DNA of 64,000 nucleotides from Loigolactobacillus bifermentans DSM 20003 (GTDB lineage Bacteria; Bacillota; Bacilli; Lactobacillales; Lactobacillaceae): positions 1 through 64,000 of the forward strand of contig NZ_AZDA01000140.1 of assembly GCF_001434575.1 (NCBI RefSeq), given 5' to 3'. Positions 32,597 through 41,223 of this stretch are shown one piece after another; positions within the stretch are counted from its first letter, which is position 1, and every line of letters begins with the position of its first letter. The notes under the pieces were generated by a model. The model saw only the letters and a program-made list of their open reading frames with translations. It was not told the origin of the DNA and searched no databases. Both the position numbers and the translations under genes were made by a program.

Positions 32597-33730
32597 ATGA
32601 CATTAACCGAAATAAGTACATCGTTTATCTTAACATTGCTCACTGACTGCCTTGTGATGGTCGGTGCGATCTCATTTTTTTATTGGCTCAATGCCAGTAC
32701 CGCAGCGGCTTTTGTAGTGGCTCACCGGCGCCCGCTCGTCATACTGACAGGGTGTGGCTTTGTACTCTATTTATTGGCCCGAATTGTAAACACCCTTTAC
32801 ACGCAGCCAATACCACCTACACCCTATTGGTCAGCCCTGAACCTGCTGGTCATCACCGGCTACCTGCTTAACTTGCGGCTGGGCTTTCGTTGGCAAGCAC
32901 CAGTGGCTGCCGGTTTGATGGCACTTTGTTATCTCATCTTCGGCGCACCTTGGTCGCTCATTGGTGGCCTTGCTGTGGTCGTTGCGGCTGGGGCGCTTTA
33001 TTGGACCCAAACGCAACACAATACCCAGCAACGCCTTAAGCGGTATGCCGGCCTGATTGTCGTTGCCGCAGCCGTCCTCACACTGGTCAGTCAATTTCAT
33101 TTAGGTCAGTACGACTTACAATTTTGGTTACGACAAGTCGGTGCCATGCTGGTGTTAGGCGCATTATGTTTAGAATTTGATCAACTGATGGACACAACTC
33201 GGCAACGAACCGATAAAATGCATGCACTCACCACCATTGACGAGCTGACTGGCGTCCACAATTTTGGCACCTTTAATCAAAGATTAGATACCTTATTTAC
33301 ACAATTTCAAAAAGACGGCCAACCTTACTCAGTATTCGAAGGCGACTTAGACCACTTTAAACAAATTAACGATACCTACGGCCATCTTAGTGGCAATGCC
33401 GTATTACGCCAACTGGCCTTAGAACTGGATGCTTTTGCAGACACCTTGCCGTTTCCCGCAACGGCTTACCGACTGGGTGGTGAAGAAATCGCCATTATCG
33501 CCTGCACCACCTTGAATCACCAGCAAGCCATGCAAATTGGTGAACGCTTTTTGGAACTGCTCAAATTGGTGCGTTTTCCAGATGCTGACCCAAATCTGAC
33601 CATTACTTGTTCGATTGGCCAAGCCCACGTGGAAAAAGGTGATTACAGTGCCAACGACGTTTACAAAAAAGCTGACCGCAACCTTTACGCTGCCAAACAA
33701 AGTGGGCGGAACCGGGTTCATGCCCAATGA
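32597..33730 (+). CDS. Membrane-bound GGDEF-domain protein (putative diguanylate cyclase)
   Basis: A 377-residue protein with about six membrane helices in residues 10-200, then a GGDEF domain (about 205-375). The domain starts ALTTIDELTGVHNFGTF and has EGDLDHFKQINDTYGHLSG. The active-site loop is GGEEI (294-298), a GG[DE]EF variant with Ile in last place, and CSIGQAHVEKG follows. No RxxD inhibitory site is obvious just upstream of the loop. It could make cyclic di-GMP, but no EAL, HD-GYP or PilZ partner is in the window. Start ATG with GGGGA 7 nt upstream. Monocistronic. Confidence 0.85.
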   Translation: MTLTEISTSFILTLLTDCLVMVGAISFFYWLNASTAAAFVVAHRRPLVILTGCGFVLYLLARIVNTLYTQPIPPTPYWSALNLLVITGYLLNLRLGFRWQAPVAAGLMALCYLIFGAPWSLIGGLAVVVAAGALYWTQTQHNTQQRLKRYAGLIVVAAAVLTLVSQFHLGQYDLQFWLRQVGAMLVLGALCLEFDQLMDTTRQRTDKMHALTTIDELTGVHNFGTFNQRLDTLFTQFQKDGQPYSVFEGDLDHFKQINDTYGHLSGNAVLRQLALELDAFADTLPFPATAYRLGGEEIAIIACTTLNHQQAMQIGERFLELLKLVRFPDADPNLTITCSIGQAHVEKGDYSANDVYKKADRNLYAAKQSGRNRVHAQ

Positions 33731-33746
33731 GCTGACACACAATCAG

Positions 33747-33792
33747 AAATAGCCTGATGAACTTGGTTTTCAAAGTTCACAAGGCTATTTTT
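33747..33792. terminator. Bidirectional terminator between the GGDEF and TetR genes
   Basis: AAATAGCCT(GA)TGAACTT pairs with AAGTTCA(CA)AGGCTATTT between convergent genes, and T follows on both strands. Confidence 0.75.
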
Positions 33793-33794
33793 AT

Positions 33795-34364
33795 TTAGTC
33801 TGATGACCGTCGTAACTGGGCTAAATACGTGGTCACCACTGCCTGAAAGCTCTCATCAGCCGTCAGCACATCTTTTTGAAAGTACCCGAGCTGGCTTAAA
33901 TTAATGTACCCGTGCATGAGACTGCGTAAACTGCGGCTGGCAATTAACAGCTCACGGTCGTCCCTTACCATCGGCCGCAAGATTTTGGATAACAGATTGG
34001 TATTCTCATGGCCCGCCTCGGTTAACGCAGCATTATGAAAACTGGGGACGGTGTTCAACAATTCGTACACCGCTGCGTGCGCCTGCGCAAATTGGCGGTA
34101 GGTCAGTGCGTACGTCATTAAGGCTGCTTCGCCGGCCTGGCCAACTAACGCTGTGGTCAACGCTTGATTTAACGCGCGGTGTAATTGAATCGCCGTTTGG
34201 ACCTGCAAATCGCGCAGATTTTTGAAATGATTATACAGCGATGGCGGCTTGATCTGCAGGCGTTCCGCAATGCGGGGAAACGTCACTTTCGTCAGCCCAA
34301 GCTCCGTCGCTAATGTCATATAAGTTGCAATAATTTTCTGTGGCGTTAAATCTCGTTTTACCAT
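33795..34364 (-). CDS. TetR-family transcriptional regulator
   Basis: A 189-residue regulator with an N-terminal HTH (KVTFPRIAERLQIKPPSLYNHFKNLRDLQVQ, about 24-54) and a C-terminal ligand domain ending in a WHG-like helix (LRSLMHGYINL, in place of the usual WsxvHG). It is divergent from an MFS exporter, and the shared intergenic region holds a perfect 10-bp inverted repeat over the exporter promoter. It is probably the local repressor of that exporter. Confidence 0.88.
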   Translation of the reverse strand: MVKRDLTPQKIIATYMTLATELGLTKVTFPRIAERLQIKPPSLYNHFKNLRDLQVQTAIQLHRALNQALTTALVGQAGEAALMTYALTYRQFAQAHAAVYELLNTVPSFHNAALTEAGHENTNLLSKILRPMVRDDRELLIASRSLRSLMHGYINLSQLGYFQKDVLTADESFQAVVTTYLAQLRRSSD

Positions 34365-34404
34365 TTGCTCACCTTCTCGATGCTATTTTAGCATAGCTCA
34401 CACA

Positions 34405-34449
34405 AAACTACTAACAGAAGTTGACAGACTACGATTAGTAGTTTATAGT
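34405..34449 (+). promoter_or_regulatory. MFS exporter promoter with TetR operator
   Basis: TTGACA (34421-34426), 17-nt spacer, TATAGT (34444-34449). The perfect inverted repeat AAACTACTAA (34405-34414) / TTAGTAGTTT (34435-34444) encloses the -35, and its right arm fills the spacer up to the -10. On the minus strand TGCTAAAAT is an extended -10 for the tetR gene. Confidence 0.8.
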
Positions 34450-34477
34450 TTGGACGATTAGAAAGAAGGCGACTGAC

Positions 34478-35707
34478 GTGCGCACCTTGCGGCAAAAATT
34501 GACCCACTTCGAGCTCTGGCAACGTGATCTTGTGATCCTCTGGTTTGGCAGCTTTATGACTGGCATTGGCGGCAGCCTGATTGCCCCTTTTCTCTCGCTG
34601 TACATCGACACCCTGGGCACTTTTACCAAACAACAATTGAATTTTCAAAGTGGTTTGATCTTCGCCAGTACCTACCTGATGACCGCAATTGTATCCCCAC
34701 TTTGGGGGAAGCTAGCGGATCAATACGGTCGGCGGCCAATGCTGATTCGGGCCAGCGCCGGCATGGCAATCACCATTTTTCTAATGGGGTTTGTCACTAA
34801 CACCTGGCAGCTGTTGCTGTTGCGCTTGCTGCTAGGCGCCTTTTCGGGTTTCACTAGCAACTCGATTGCCCTGATGGCCATTATCACCCCGAAGGAAAAA
34901 TCCGGACAGGTGCTGGGCACCTTATCCACCAGCACCGTTGCGGGAATGCTGCTAGGCCCGCTAGCCGGCGGTATTATTGTGGCCCACACAGGCTACCGCG
35001 TTGTCTTCTGGCTCACCGGCGTGATCATGTTGCTTGTGTTTCTGCTGACGATTTGCTTGGTACAGGAATACTTTACCCGACACACCGACCAGCCAGCCCC
35101 TTCTTTTAAAGCGGTGCGACAAAGCCTGCCCCAGCCCCGCATTATTCTCGGCATGGTGCTTACTACAATGATTATCCAAATCACCGATAAGTCGATTTCA
35201 CCTATTTTAAGCTTGTACGTGCGGGAACTGGTTCAGCAGCCTGGTCAAGTCACGATTTTTAGTGGCATCGTTGCCTCGGCGCCAGGCCTGGTCATGCTCT
35301 TTTTTGCACCACTGTTTGGCCGTATTGGGGATCGTATTGGCCAGTATAAAATCCTACTATTTGGCCTGATTGCCTCTTTGCTTTTTTACCTGCTGCTGGG
35401 ATTGACCCACAATATTTGGCAAGTCATCACGCTACGCCTGTTGATCGGCATCAGTGATGCTGCACTAGCCCCTAGCGTCCAAATCATCCTTTCGAAAAAT
35501 ACGCCGGTTGCGGTGACAGGCCGTATTTTCAGTTATAACCAAACCATGCAATCGGTAGGTGCGATCATCGGCCCGCTGATTGGCGCCACCGTCGCGGCAA
35601 GCAGCGGTTACCGTTACATCTTTTTCTCCGCCGCTATTTTCATTAGCCTCAACTTATTAAACTACTTCAGTAACTTCCACCAGCTTAAAACGGAAAGCAA
35701 CGGTTAA
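34478..35707 (+). CDS. MFS multidrug efflux transporter
   Basis: A 409-residue major facilitator with twelve membrane helices. The loop 2-3 motif is GKLADQYGRRPML (about residues 74-86), a TetA/PmrA-type signature, and the helix 5 region reads GMLLGPLAGGIIVAHTGYRVVF. The second half has GRIGDRIGQYKIL. GTG start with AGAAGG 8 nt upstream. Divergent TetR regulator and operator suggest drug- or metabolite-induced export. The substrate is unknown. Confidence 0.88.
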   Translation: MRTLRQKLTHFELWQRDLVILWFGSFMTGIGGSLIAPFLSLYIDTLGTFTKQQLNFQSGLIFASTYLMTAIVSPLWGKLADQYGRRPMLIRASAGMAITIFLMGFVTNTWQLLLLRLLLGAFSGFTSNSIALMAIITPKEKSGQVLGTLSTSTVAGMLLGPLAGGIIVAHTGYRVVFWLTGVIMLLVFLLTICLVQEYFTRHTDQPAPSFKAVRQSLPQPRIILGMVLTTMIIQITDKSISPILSLYVRELVQQPGQVTIFSGIVASAPGLVMLFFAPLFGRIGDRIGQYKILLFGLIASLLFYLLLGLTHNIWQVITLRLLIGISDAALAPSVQIILSKNTPVAVTGRIFSYNQTMQSVGAIIGPLIGATVAASSGYRYIFFSAAIFISLNLLNYFSNFHQLKTESNG

Positions 35708-35748
35708 ATTGCCTTGCCTTTCAGAAGGCTAACCTAAAACGACTACGC

Positions 35749-35790
35749 AAAAAAGCAGGTCTTTCATCAACTGATGAAAAGCCTGCTTTT
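35749..35790. terminator. Bidirectional terminator between the MFS and phosphatase genes
   Basis: AAAAGCAGG(TC)TTTCATCA and TGATGAAA(AG)CCTGCTTTT form a long stem between convergent genes. Confidence 0.85.
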
Positions 35791-35793
35791 CGA

Positions 35794-36612
35794 TTATTGT
35801 AAATAAAGTTGCTGTAAATCTCGAATATCTCCGGCACTCAGGGCCAATTCCTGCTGCAAGAATGCTGACACACTGCCGGCTTCAGCTTTAATTTCTTTTA
35901 AAGCGGTATTTAAATAATCCGGATGGACTGTTAACAAAGCATGGATATTTTGGAGCACATCTTCTGAAGCATCGGCAGCTTTTAATTCTGCCAACCGTTT
36001 TTCAATGTGCGGCGCAGCCGTTTGATTCGTTAAGAGATAATCTTGCCAAATCACTTCCGGCGCCACCCCTAATGCCGTTTCAAACAAAACAGCGCCTAAC
36101 CCAGTCCGATCTTTACCTGCGGTACAATGGAACAAAACCGCTTCGTCTGGATTGGTATTACTTAACAAGGTTGCAAAAAACTGCCGGTAAGTTTGCTTGG
36201 CATGCGGATCTGCTACTAAATTATGATAAACCTGCAACATGTGCTGGTGGGCACTGTTCGGTTGATTTTGATAACGTTGCTTTAATTCATCAATGGTCTG
36301 TGAATTTTGCGTTTGATCATAGTCAAAAACAGGTCGATATTGGTAAACGGCTTGATCAGGAACCCGATCTGGCTGCCGTTCCACTTCATCCCGTGACCGA
36401 AAATCCACATCCCAGCGAACCCCATAATCAGTTAAAAAGGCGAGATCATGGGCATCTAAGTTGCCTAAAAGCCCCGAACGCAACACTTTATGCGTTTTGA
36501 TCTGCCGACCATCTTGCGTCGGGTACCCGCCTAATTCACGGAAGTTATCACCAGTGGTAATGGGAAGCGCTTGGGGGTGCAATGCTGTTTTTTCTTGCAT
36601 AGGACGAATCAA
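35794..36612 (-). CDS. Tyrosine-protein phosphatase (DUF/PTP Y_phosphatase3 family)
   Basis: A 272-residue phosphatase with the P-loop HCTAGKDRTG (nucleophile Cys163), an N-terminal NFRELGGYPTQDGR segment and the general-acid region RWDVDFRSRDEVERQPDRVP. These are family-typical of low-specificity bacterial tyrosine or phosphoinositide phosphatases of the LipA/MptpB type. The start is uncertain: TTG at 36612 or ATG at 36600, with an AGCAGG site between suitable distances for each. Single gene. Its target is unknown. Confidence 0.83.
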   Translation of the reverse strand: MIRPMQEKTALHPQALPITTGDNFRELGGYPTQDGRQIKTHKVLRSGLLGNLDAHDLAFLTDYGVRWDVDFRSRDEVERQPDRVPDQAVYQYRPVFDYDQTQNSQTIDELKQRYQNQPNSAHQHMLQVYHNLVADPHAKQTYRQFFATLLSNTNPDEAVLFHCTAGKDRTGLGAVLFETALGVAPEVIWQDYLLTNQTAAPHIEKRLAELKAADASEDVLQNIHALLTVHPDYLNTALKEIKAEAGSVSAFLQQELALSAGDIRDLQQLYLQ

Positions 36613-36682
36613 CCTGCTTTCTCAAATAGAATTTGTTGCTATTTCACTCTATCAGATTTGACGCCACTTGACAAAAGCTTAG

Positions 36683-37219
36683 CTAAATCGAACTTGATGT
36701 ACTGTCCGTATCACTGGTGTTGGTATTGTCTGTGCTACCCGTTGGGAAAAAGTATTTTTGTAGCAACTGCTCACCAACTTGTGGTGTTTTCGTGATCATG
36801 GCCTGGGCCACCACTGATTCCTTTAGCTGCGCCTGCCATTGTGCGTTGGGAATTACGGTGCTGACCAACAACACCACAAACAAAATCAAATAAGTGATCA
36901 CTACTCCGACGGCGCCGCCGGCAATGCTATTCACTTGTTTGATCACCGGCAAAAATGTGACCACCCGCGACAAGCGCCCTAAATAATGAATGGCGATCCA
37001 GCCAATACTGGTGAGTAACATAAACGCCACACTATACGAGACGCTAGCCAACGTCAACCACCGCTCTAGCTGTGCCCCTAACGCACTGGCATAAGTCCGG
37101 GCAAAAACCAAAACTAAAATATAACCGGCGGCATAAATCAATTCTAACACCAGCCCGCGCCGAAACCCGCGGAACAGGGCATGCCCCAGTAAAATTAAGA
37201 TTACAATGGTTAAAATCAT
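36683..37219 (-). CDS. CvpA-family membrane protein
   Basis: A 178-residue protein with four membrane helices (about residues 2-20, 24-45, 62-82 and 98-124), the colicin V production protein (CvpA) layout, including GFRRGLVLELIYAAGY and the helix IAGGAVGVVITYLILFVVLL. The C-terminus is Ser/Thr/Asp-rich. CvpA proteins affect envelope stress and purine-operon phenotypes in enterobacteria. The function in lactobacilli is not established. Confidence 0.8.
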   Translation of the reverse strand: MILTIVILILLGHALFRGFRRGLVLELIYAAGYILVLVFARTYASALGAQLERWLTLASVSYSVAFMLLTSIGWIAIHYLGRLSRVVTFLPVIKQVNSIAGGAVGVVITYLILFVVLLVSTVIPNAQWQAQLKESVVAQAMITKTPQVGEQLLQKYFFPTGSTDNTNTSDTDSTSSSI

Positions 37220-37322
37220 GTCATCGACCTCATTTTAAAATTCAAAGTTGCGAACAGTTTAATGCTAACTTTAGCATATCCGCTAATGAATAAAACCTGC
37301 TTAAGACCGATTTCGTAAAAAC

Positions 37323-38006
37323 TTAGGATCTCAATTGTGGCAGTAGATTTTGAAATACAATTTCATAACCAGCCGGCAATAAATGCGCCCCATCAAACGT
37401 TAAATCGGCTTTTAGATTGCCATCTGTATCGGTTAACCCGGCATTGGCATTATAAAAAACCGCATGGTGCTGCTGCGCCAACGTCGCCACTTTTTGATTG
37501 GCTGCTGTAAGGGTGACATTAGAACGACGGGCGTATAAATGGTCGTGTGTCGCTTTTTTGCCACCAAAGTCGGCCTGTGTATTCACCGGATAATACGCCA
37601 ACACCGTGATTTGCGCGGTGGGCAACTGCACATGGACTTGCTCTAAAATAGCAGCGTAATTGGCTAAAAATTGTTGCTCGGGCACGCCAAACCCAATATC
37701 GTTTGACCCAATGTTAATCACCAATTGGCTGGGCTTTAAGTCGAAAATCAACGTTTGCAAATGCGCCAATACGTCGGCTGTGGTTGTGGCGCGAATCCCG
37801 CGATTGTACAGTTGTTTGGTTAACCCCAAGTTGGCCTTGTGCTGAAACTGTTCGACTGGAAATAATTCCATTAAGGATGACCCGACAAAAACGATTTGGC
37901 CTGGTATCACCGTCCGATTAGCCTGTGCATAGTTTGCCCGTAATTGATCCTGGAATGCTTTGATTTTCGGGTTAAGATCCGTTAATTGTTGTGTTCGTGT
38001 CATCAT
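37323..38006 (-). CDS. SGNH/GDSL-family hydrolase
   Basis: A 227-residue esterase-like protein. Block I is VFVGSSLMELFP with the nucleophile Ser, the block III region is LVINIGSNDIGFG (Asn), and block V is TFDGAHLLPAGYEI (Asp and His). No signal peptide is seen, so it probably acts in the cytoplasm on acyl or acetyl esters. It is divergent from a MarR gene, and its promoter carries a palindrome at the start site. Confidence 0.85.
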   Translation of the reverse strand: MMTRTQQLTDLNPKIKAFQDQLRANYAQANRTVIPGQIVFVGSSLMELFPVEQFQHKANLGLTKQLYNRGIRATTTADVLAHLQTLIFDLKPSQLVINIGSNDIGFGVPEQQFLANYAAILEQVHVQLPTAQITVLAYYPVNTQADFGGKKATHDHLYARRSNVTLTAANQKVATLAQQHHAVFYNANAGLTDTDGNLKADLTFDGAHLLPAGYEIVFQNLLPQLRS

Positions 38007-38036
38007 TTTAAAATTACCTCCATATAGTTCGTATAA

Positions 38037-38078
38037 CTAACAGTTAGATATACTACGTTTTAATAGTTGATTTGTCAA
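38037..38078 (-). promoter_or_regulatory. GDSL hydrolase promoter and candidate MarR operator
   Basis: On the minus strand TTGACA (38078-38073), 17-nt spacer, TAGTAT (38055-38050). The palindrome CTAACAGTTAG (38037-38047) lies just downstream over the start site. Similar TAACTA and CTGTTAA half-sites recur toward the marR gene (38091-38112). Confidence 0.72.
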
Positions 38079-38131
38079 ACAGTTTGTTATTCTAACTATT
38101 TATCTGTTAAACTAAATGTGAGGTGAAACAA

Positions 38132-38545
38132 ATGAATACTGTCACTGAAATTAGCCATACCCTGCGCCAGATTCAACGACAACAACAAACTTGGTTGCAG
38201 CATGCCTTAGCCGATACTGGGGTTACCGTTCAACAAGCCATTACCTTACAATTCATCGGCCAGCAGCCTGGCTTGATTCAAAAAGACGTGGTCAATGTCA
38301 TGCACCGCCGTGCTGCCACGGTTTCAGCTTTCCTTAAAAAATTGGAAACTGCTGGCTTGATTCATCGAGAAATTCCGGTTGATAATTCGCGCAATAAGCA
38401 AATTTTCCTAACCCCGACTGGTGAACAAGTGGTGGCCACTTTTCAAAAACGCCGCCAGCAAGCCGAATTACGTTTGGTGCACGGCCTAGACACTACTCAA
38501 CAAGCGGCCTTACTAGCGCTACTGAAACAAATCACGGCAGACTAA
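38132..38545 (+). CDS. MarR-family transcriptional regulator
   Basis: A 137-residue winged-helix protein. The HTH reads LIQKDVVNVMHRRAATVSAFLKKLETAGLI and the wing VDNSRNKQIFLTPTGEQ. The ATG at 38132 is chosen because GAGGTG lies 6 nt upstream. The GTG inside that SD would add three residues. It is divergent from the GDSL hydrolase, which it probably represses together with itself. Confidence 0.87.
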   Translation: MNTVTEISHTLRQIQRQQQTWLQHALADTGVTVQQAITLQFIGQQPGLIQKDVVNVMHRRAATVSAFLKKLETAGLIHREIPVDNSRNKQIFLTPTGEQVVATFQKRRQQAELRLVHGLDTTQQAALLALLKQITAD

Positions 38546-38589
38546 AATAACCCGCAAAGTGACCCATTCGCCACTTTGCGGGTTATTTT
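38544..38589. terminator. Bidirectional terminator between the MarR and DUF2207 genes
   Basis: AAAATAACCCGCAAAGTG and CACTTTGCGGGTTATTTT form a perfect stem between convergent genes. Confidence 0.92.
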
Positions 38590-38601
38590 GAGTGTATCAC
38601 T

Positions 38602-40443
38602 CTAAAACGCGCCACCTCCGGAACCGCCGCCAAAACCACCGGAGCTGCCACCGCTAAAGCCACCACTACTGCCGCTACTGCTACTTTGAATGCCGGTGCT
38701 AAAGTCGGTGTTAAATTGGCCAACAAAGCTGTCCCGCCCAAAATCACCGGCGAAAAACAGCGGATAGTAAAGTGGCATGGCCGTTTGTAAGGTATTATCG
38801 TCAAATCGCGTACGCATGGCCTTGATCACTTGTTTCGCACTGCCAAAGGCCACCGCGTAGGGTAGGATTTGTTCCCACAAGATCAAATCACTGACTTGTT
38901 TTTGCTCGAAATGGCCAATATCATGTAACATGCGCTTAAAGCCTTTCAGGGCATCCACTTCAAGCTCGCCGGCTTGATTATACGGTGACAAATGCCACAG
39001 CCGGTAAAACGCCAATCCTAAACTACTGCCTAACAATAACAAGGCTAGGCCCATTAAAATTGGCCGCCAAACCCCTGCGCTAAAAGCAGCCGCAATCAAG
39101 GCGCCTAAGGTTGGCACTAGGTTCAAACTGCCCAACAACCAACCGTGCGTGCGAATCGCCGCATTGTGCGTGTCGTAATAGCCTAACCCTTTAATGATCC
39201 GTTCCTGACGCCGCTGCCATTTTTCAAACTGCGTGGCCAACGGATTGGTACTTTTCTTTTGACCGTAAGTTCGAATTTGGGCCATGGTCACGGTATAGTT
39301 CATTTTGGCGCTGGTCTGCCGCCCAACTGTTTGGAACAAATAGCGCAACAACGGTTCTTCTCGGTGTGCAGCGGTTAACTTACCGGTTTGCGTTAACCGA
39401 TAAGTGGTTTTTCGGCCGCTTTTTTCAGGTTGAATCATGATTTCACCTGCCGCTGCTAATTCCAATAACCAGGCGGTGAGCCCTTTTGTGTCCGGCGCCC
39501 CTTGTGCCAAAAGCCCTTGCGCTTGTGCAGCTGGCAAGTTCGGAATTTCAAAATTGTGCACCGGTGGCCCTTGCTTGACGCGATGTGCTGGATGCTTGTG
39601 GAACCAGCGACCTTGGTACACTAAATGGCCCAACGCCAGCGCCAGCAACACAACACTGACGAGCACTGGGATCAACTGCGCCCGCTGGCGCCGTTGATTG
39701 GCCTGCCGCGCCAACTGCGCTTCTTGCCGCTGCACGGTTTTTAACCGCTGGGCGTCCCGCTGTTTGGTGGCCAGCGGCGTCACGTTAGTTGGAAACACCA
39801 GGTGACTTTCAACAAAGGTGTGCGCCGGCACCCGGTTTACTTGCATGACCACCCGGCCTGCTTGCCGCTTAACCTGCGTGGTGCCACTTAACGGGCCGTG
39901 GGTCCAAGCTTGCAACTTAGGCACATTTTGGCGTGGCAGTTGCACCGTGATTTTCACCTGATGCAGCGGCACTTCCCACCCTGTCCCAATGATCTTCCAA
40001 TTCAACTCGGCGGTATCCGCCCAATTGGTCACCACATCTTTCAAAGTGTAGCGATACAAAAACGTCACGTTGTCATTATGCGCAGGATAATAGACCTTGA
40101 ATTTCACATTTTTCGCTGTCCGCGTGGTGCTGTAAGTTTGCGGCAGCTCACTTGGACTGGCCGTTAACCGTTGCAACCGTTCCCCTTTCAGCACAAATAA
40201 TGACGGGTTTGACAAGCCGCCGGTGCCGGCAACATCCTGTTGATAGTACACCCCATTAAATGCCCCATCAAAATCATAGGTCACCCGCTGTGCCACTTGC
40301 GCGTTGCCATTTTTCTGAACGTTCACTTGAATGTTGTAGTCCGTGATCTCATAACTGCGGGCTTGCACTTGCGTGGTCTGCCAGCTAAACCCGAGCAGCA
40401 GCCCGAATAGTACGCCCCACAATCGGCCCCAATATTGTCGCAT
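38602..40443 (-). CDS. DUF2207-domain membrane protein
   Basis: A 613-residue exported membrane protein. It has a signal peptide (residues about 1-28, ending VQARS), an extracytoplasmic DUF2207 beta domain (SYEITDYNIQVNVQKNGNAQVAQRVTYDF onward, to about 220), a membrane helix near 250-270, a cytoplasmic winged-helix-like part (GLTAWLLELAAAGEIMIQ), two more helices (about 435-480), and a Ser/Gly-rich C-terminus (GGFSGGSSGGFGGGSG). Common in Firmicutes as a single gene. Biochemical function unknown. Confidence 0.82.
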   Translation of the reverse strand: MRQYWGRLWGVLFGLLLGFSWQTTQVQARSYEITDYNIQVNVQKNGNAQVAQRVTYDFDGAFNGVYYQQDVAGTGGLSNPSLFVLKGERLQRLTASPSELPQTYSTTRTAKNVKFKVYYPAHNDNVTFLYRYTLKDVVTNWADTAELNWKIIGTGWEVPLHQVKITVQLPRQNVPKLQAWTHGPLSGTTQVKRQAGRVVMQVNRVPAHTFVESHLVFPTNVTPLATKQRDAQRLKTVQRQEAQLARQANQRRQRAQLIPVLVSVVLLALALGHLVYQGRWFHKHPAHRVKQGPPVHNFEIPNLPAAQAQGLLAQGAPDTKGLTAWLLELAAAGEIMIQPEKSGRKTTYRLTQTGKLTAAHREEPLLRYLFQTVGRQTSAKMNYTVTMAQIRTYGQKKSTNPLATQFEKWQRRQERIIKGLGYYDTHNAAIRTHGWLLGSLNLVPTLGALIAAAFSAGVWRPILMGLALLLLGSSLGLAFYRLWHLSPYNQAGELEVDALKGFKRMLHDIGHFEQKQVSDLILWEQILPYAVAFGSAKQVIKAMRTRFDDNTLQTAMPLYYPLFFAGDFGRDSFVGQFNTDFSTGIQSSSSGSSGGFSGGSSGGFGGGSGGGAF

Positions 40444-40566
40444 AACCCCACCCCTTTTTTGGTCGTTGCCTTATTTTACCATGGTTTAAACTGGCTTTCG
40501 CCACAAAATCCGCCTAAACTTAAGTTAGAAATGATAGCGTTTTCAAAAAACAAAGGAGGAATCCCG

Positions 40567-41148
40567 ATGGGTAAAAAAGCAAATCACAAAGCCCAATGTC
40601 ACCAACGCCTGCAGCAGTGGGAGGCGGAGACACAGGCTTTGCCAGAACACATTTTAGAAAAAGTTCGTGCCACCAGCCGCTTTGAAAACTTACGTCAGTA
40701 TAACTTCTTCATCGCCATTAGCGGCTTCTTATTGATTTTCGCTTACGCTTTTTTATGGAAAATACCAGTGATCTTAATGGTCTCAATTCTGTTAGCCATC
40801 ACGGCCATTGTATTAGGCAGCTACGACCCCGCCGCAAAACGCCGCACTGCCAATGCCGATGGATTAGTGGTAGGCGTCACACATTCCCGCCACGACAACC
40901 AAGTGATGTATCATCCCCAATATGAAACCGTGATCGACGGTCATGTCATTCGCTTTGTGGCCAACAACGGTTCAGCCGCCCGGCCACAAGTTGGTAGCGC
41001 CGTTATCGTGGCTTATGACCCACAAGAATGGAACAATATTGATTTTGCCAGCGATCACCAACGTTCAGCGTACTTTTTTGTCTTCTTTTCCGGTTTGACC
41101 TTGCTTTTTAGCCTGTTCCTGTTAATTGCCGGCCATTTCATGGCATAA
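40567..41148 (+). CDS. Putative membrane protein, DUF3592-like
   Basis: A 193-residue protein from the ATG at 40567, which has AAAGGAGGA 7 nt upstream. Upstream in-frame starts lack an SD. Two closely spaced helices (about 45-82) precede an extracytoplasmic beta domain (DGLVVGVTHSRHDNQVMYHPQY; GSAVIVAYDPQEW), and a last helix (about 168-190) follows. The layout resembles DUF3592 proteins. Function unknown. Confidence 0.7.
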   Translation: MGKKANHKAQCHQRLQQWEAETQALPEHILEKVRATSRFENLRQYNFFIAISGFLLIFAYAFLWKIPVILMVSILLAITAIVLGSYDPAAKRRTANADGLVVGVTHSRHDNQVMYHPQYETVIDGHVIRFVANNGSAARPQVGSAVIVAYDPQEWNNIDFASDHQRSAYFFVFFSGLTLLFSLFLLIAGHFMA

Positions 41149-41223
41149 TCGCACCACAAAATGCACAGTCCCCACTAAACATGGTAGAATGATGGTAATT
41201 ACAAGTGAAATGAGGAATGATTC

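Noticed and set aside
40435-40566. Longer start for the DUF3592-like protein
   Set aside because: The upstream extension overlaps the DUF2207 start region and lacks an SD, while the ATG at 40567 has an excellent one.
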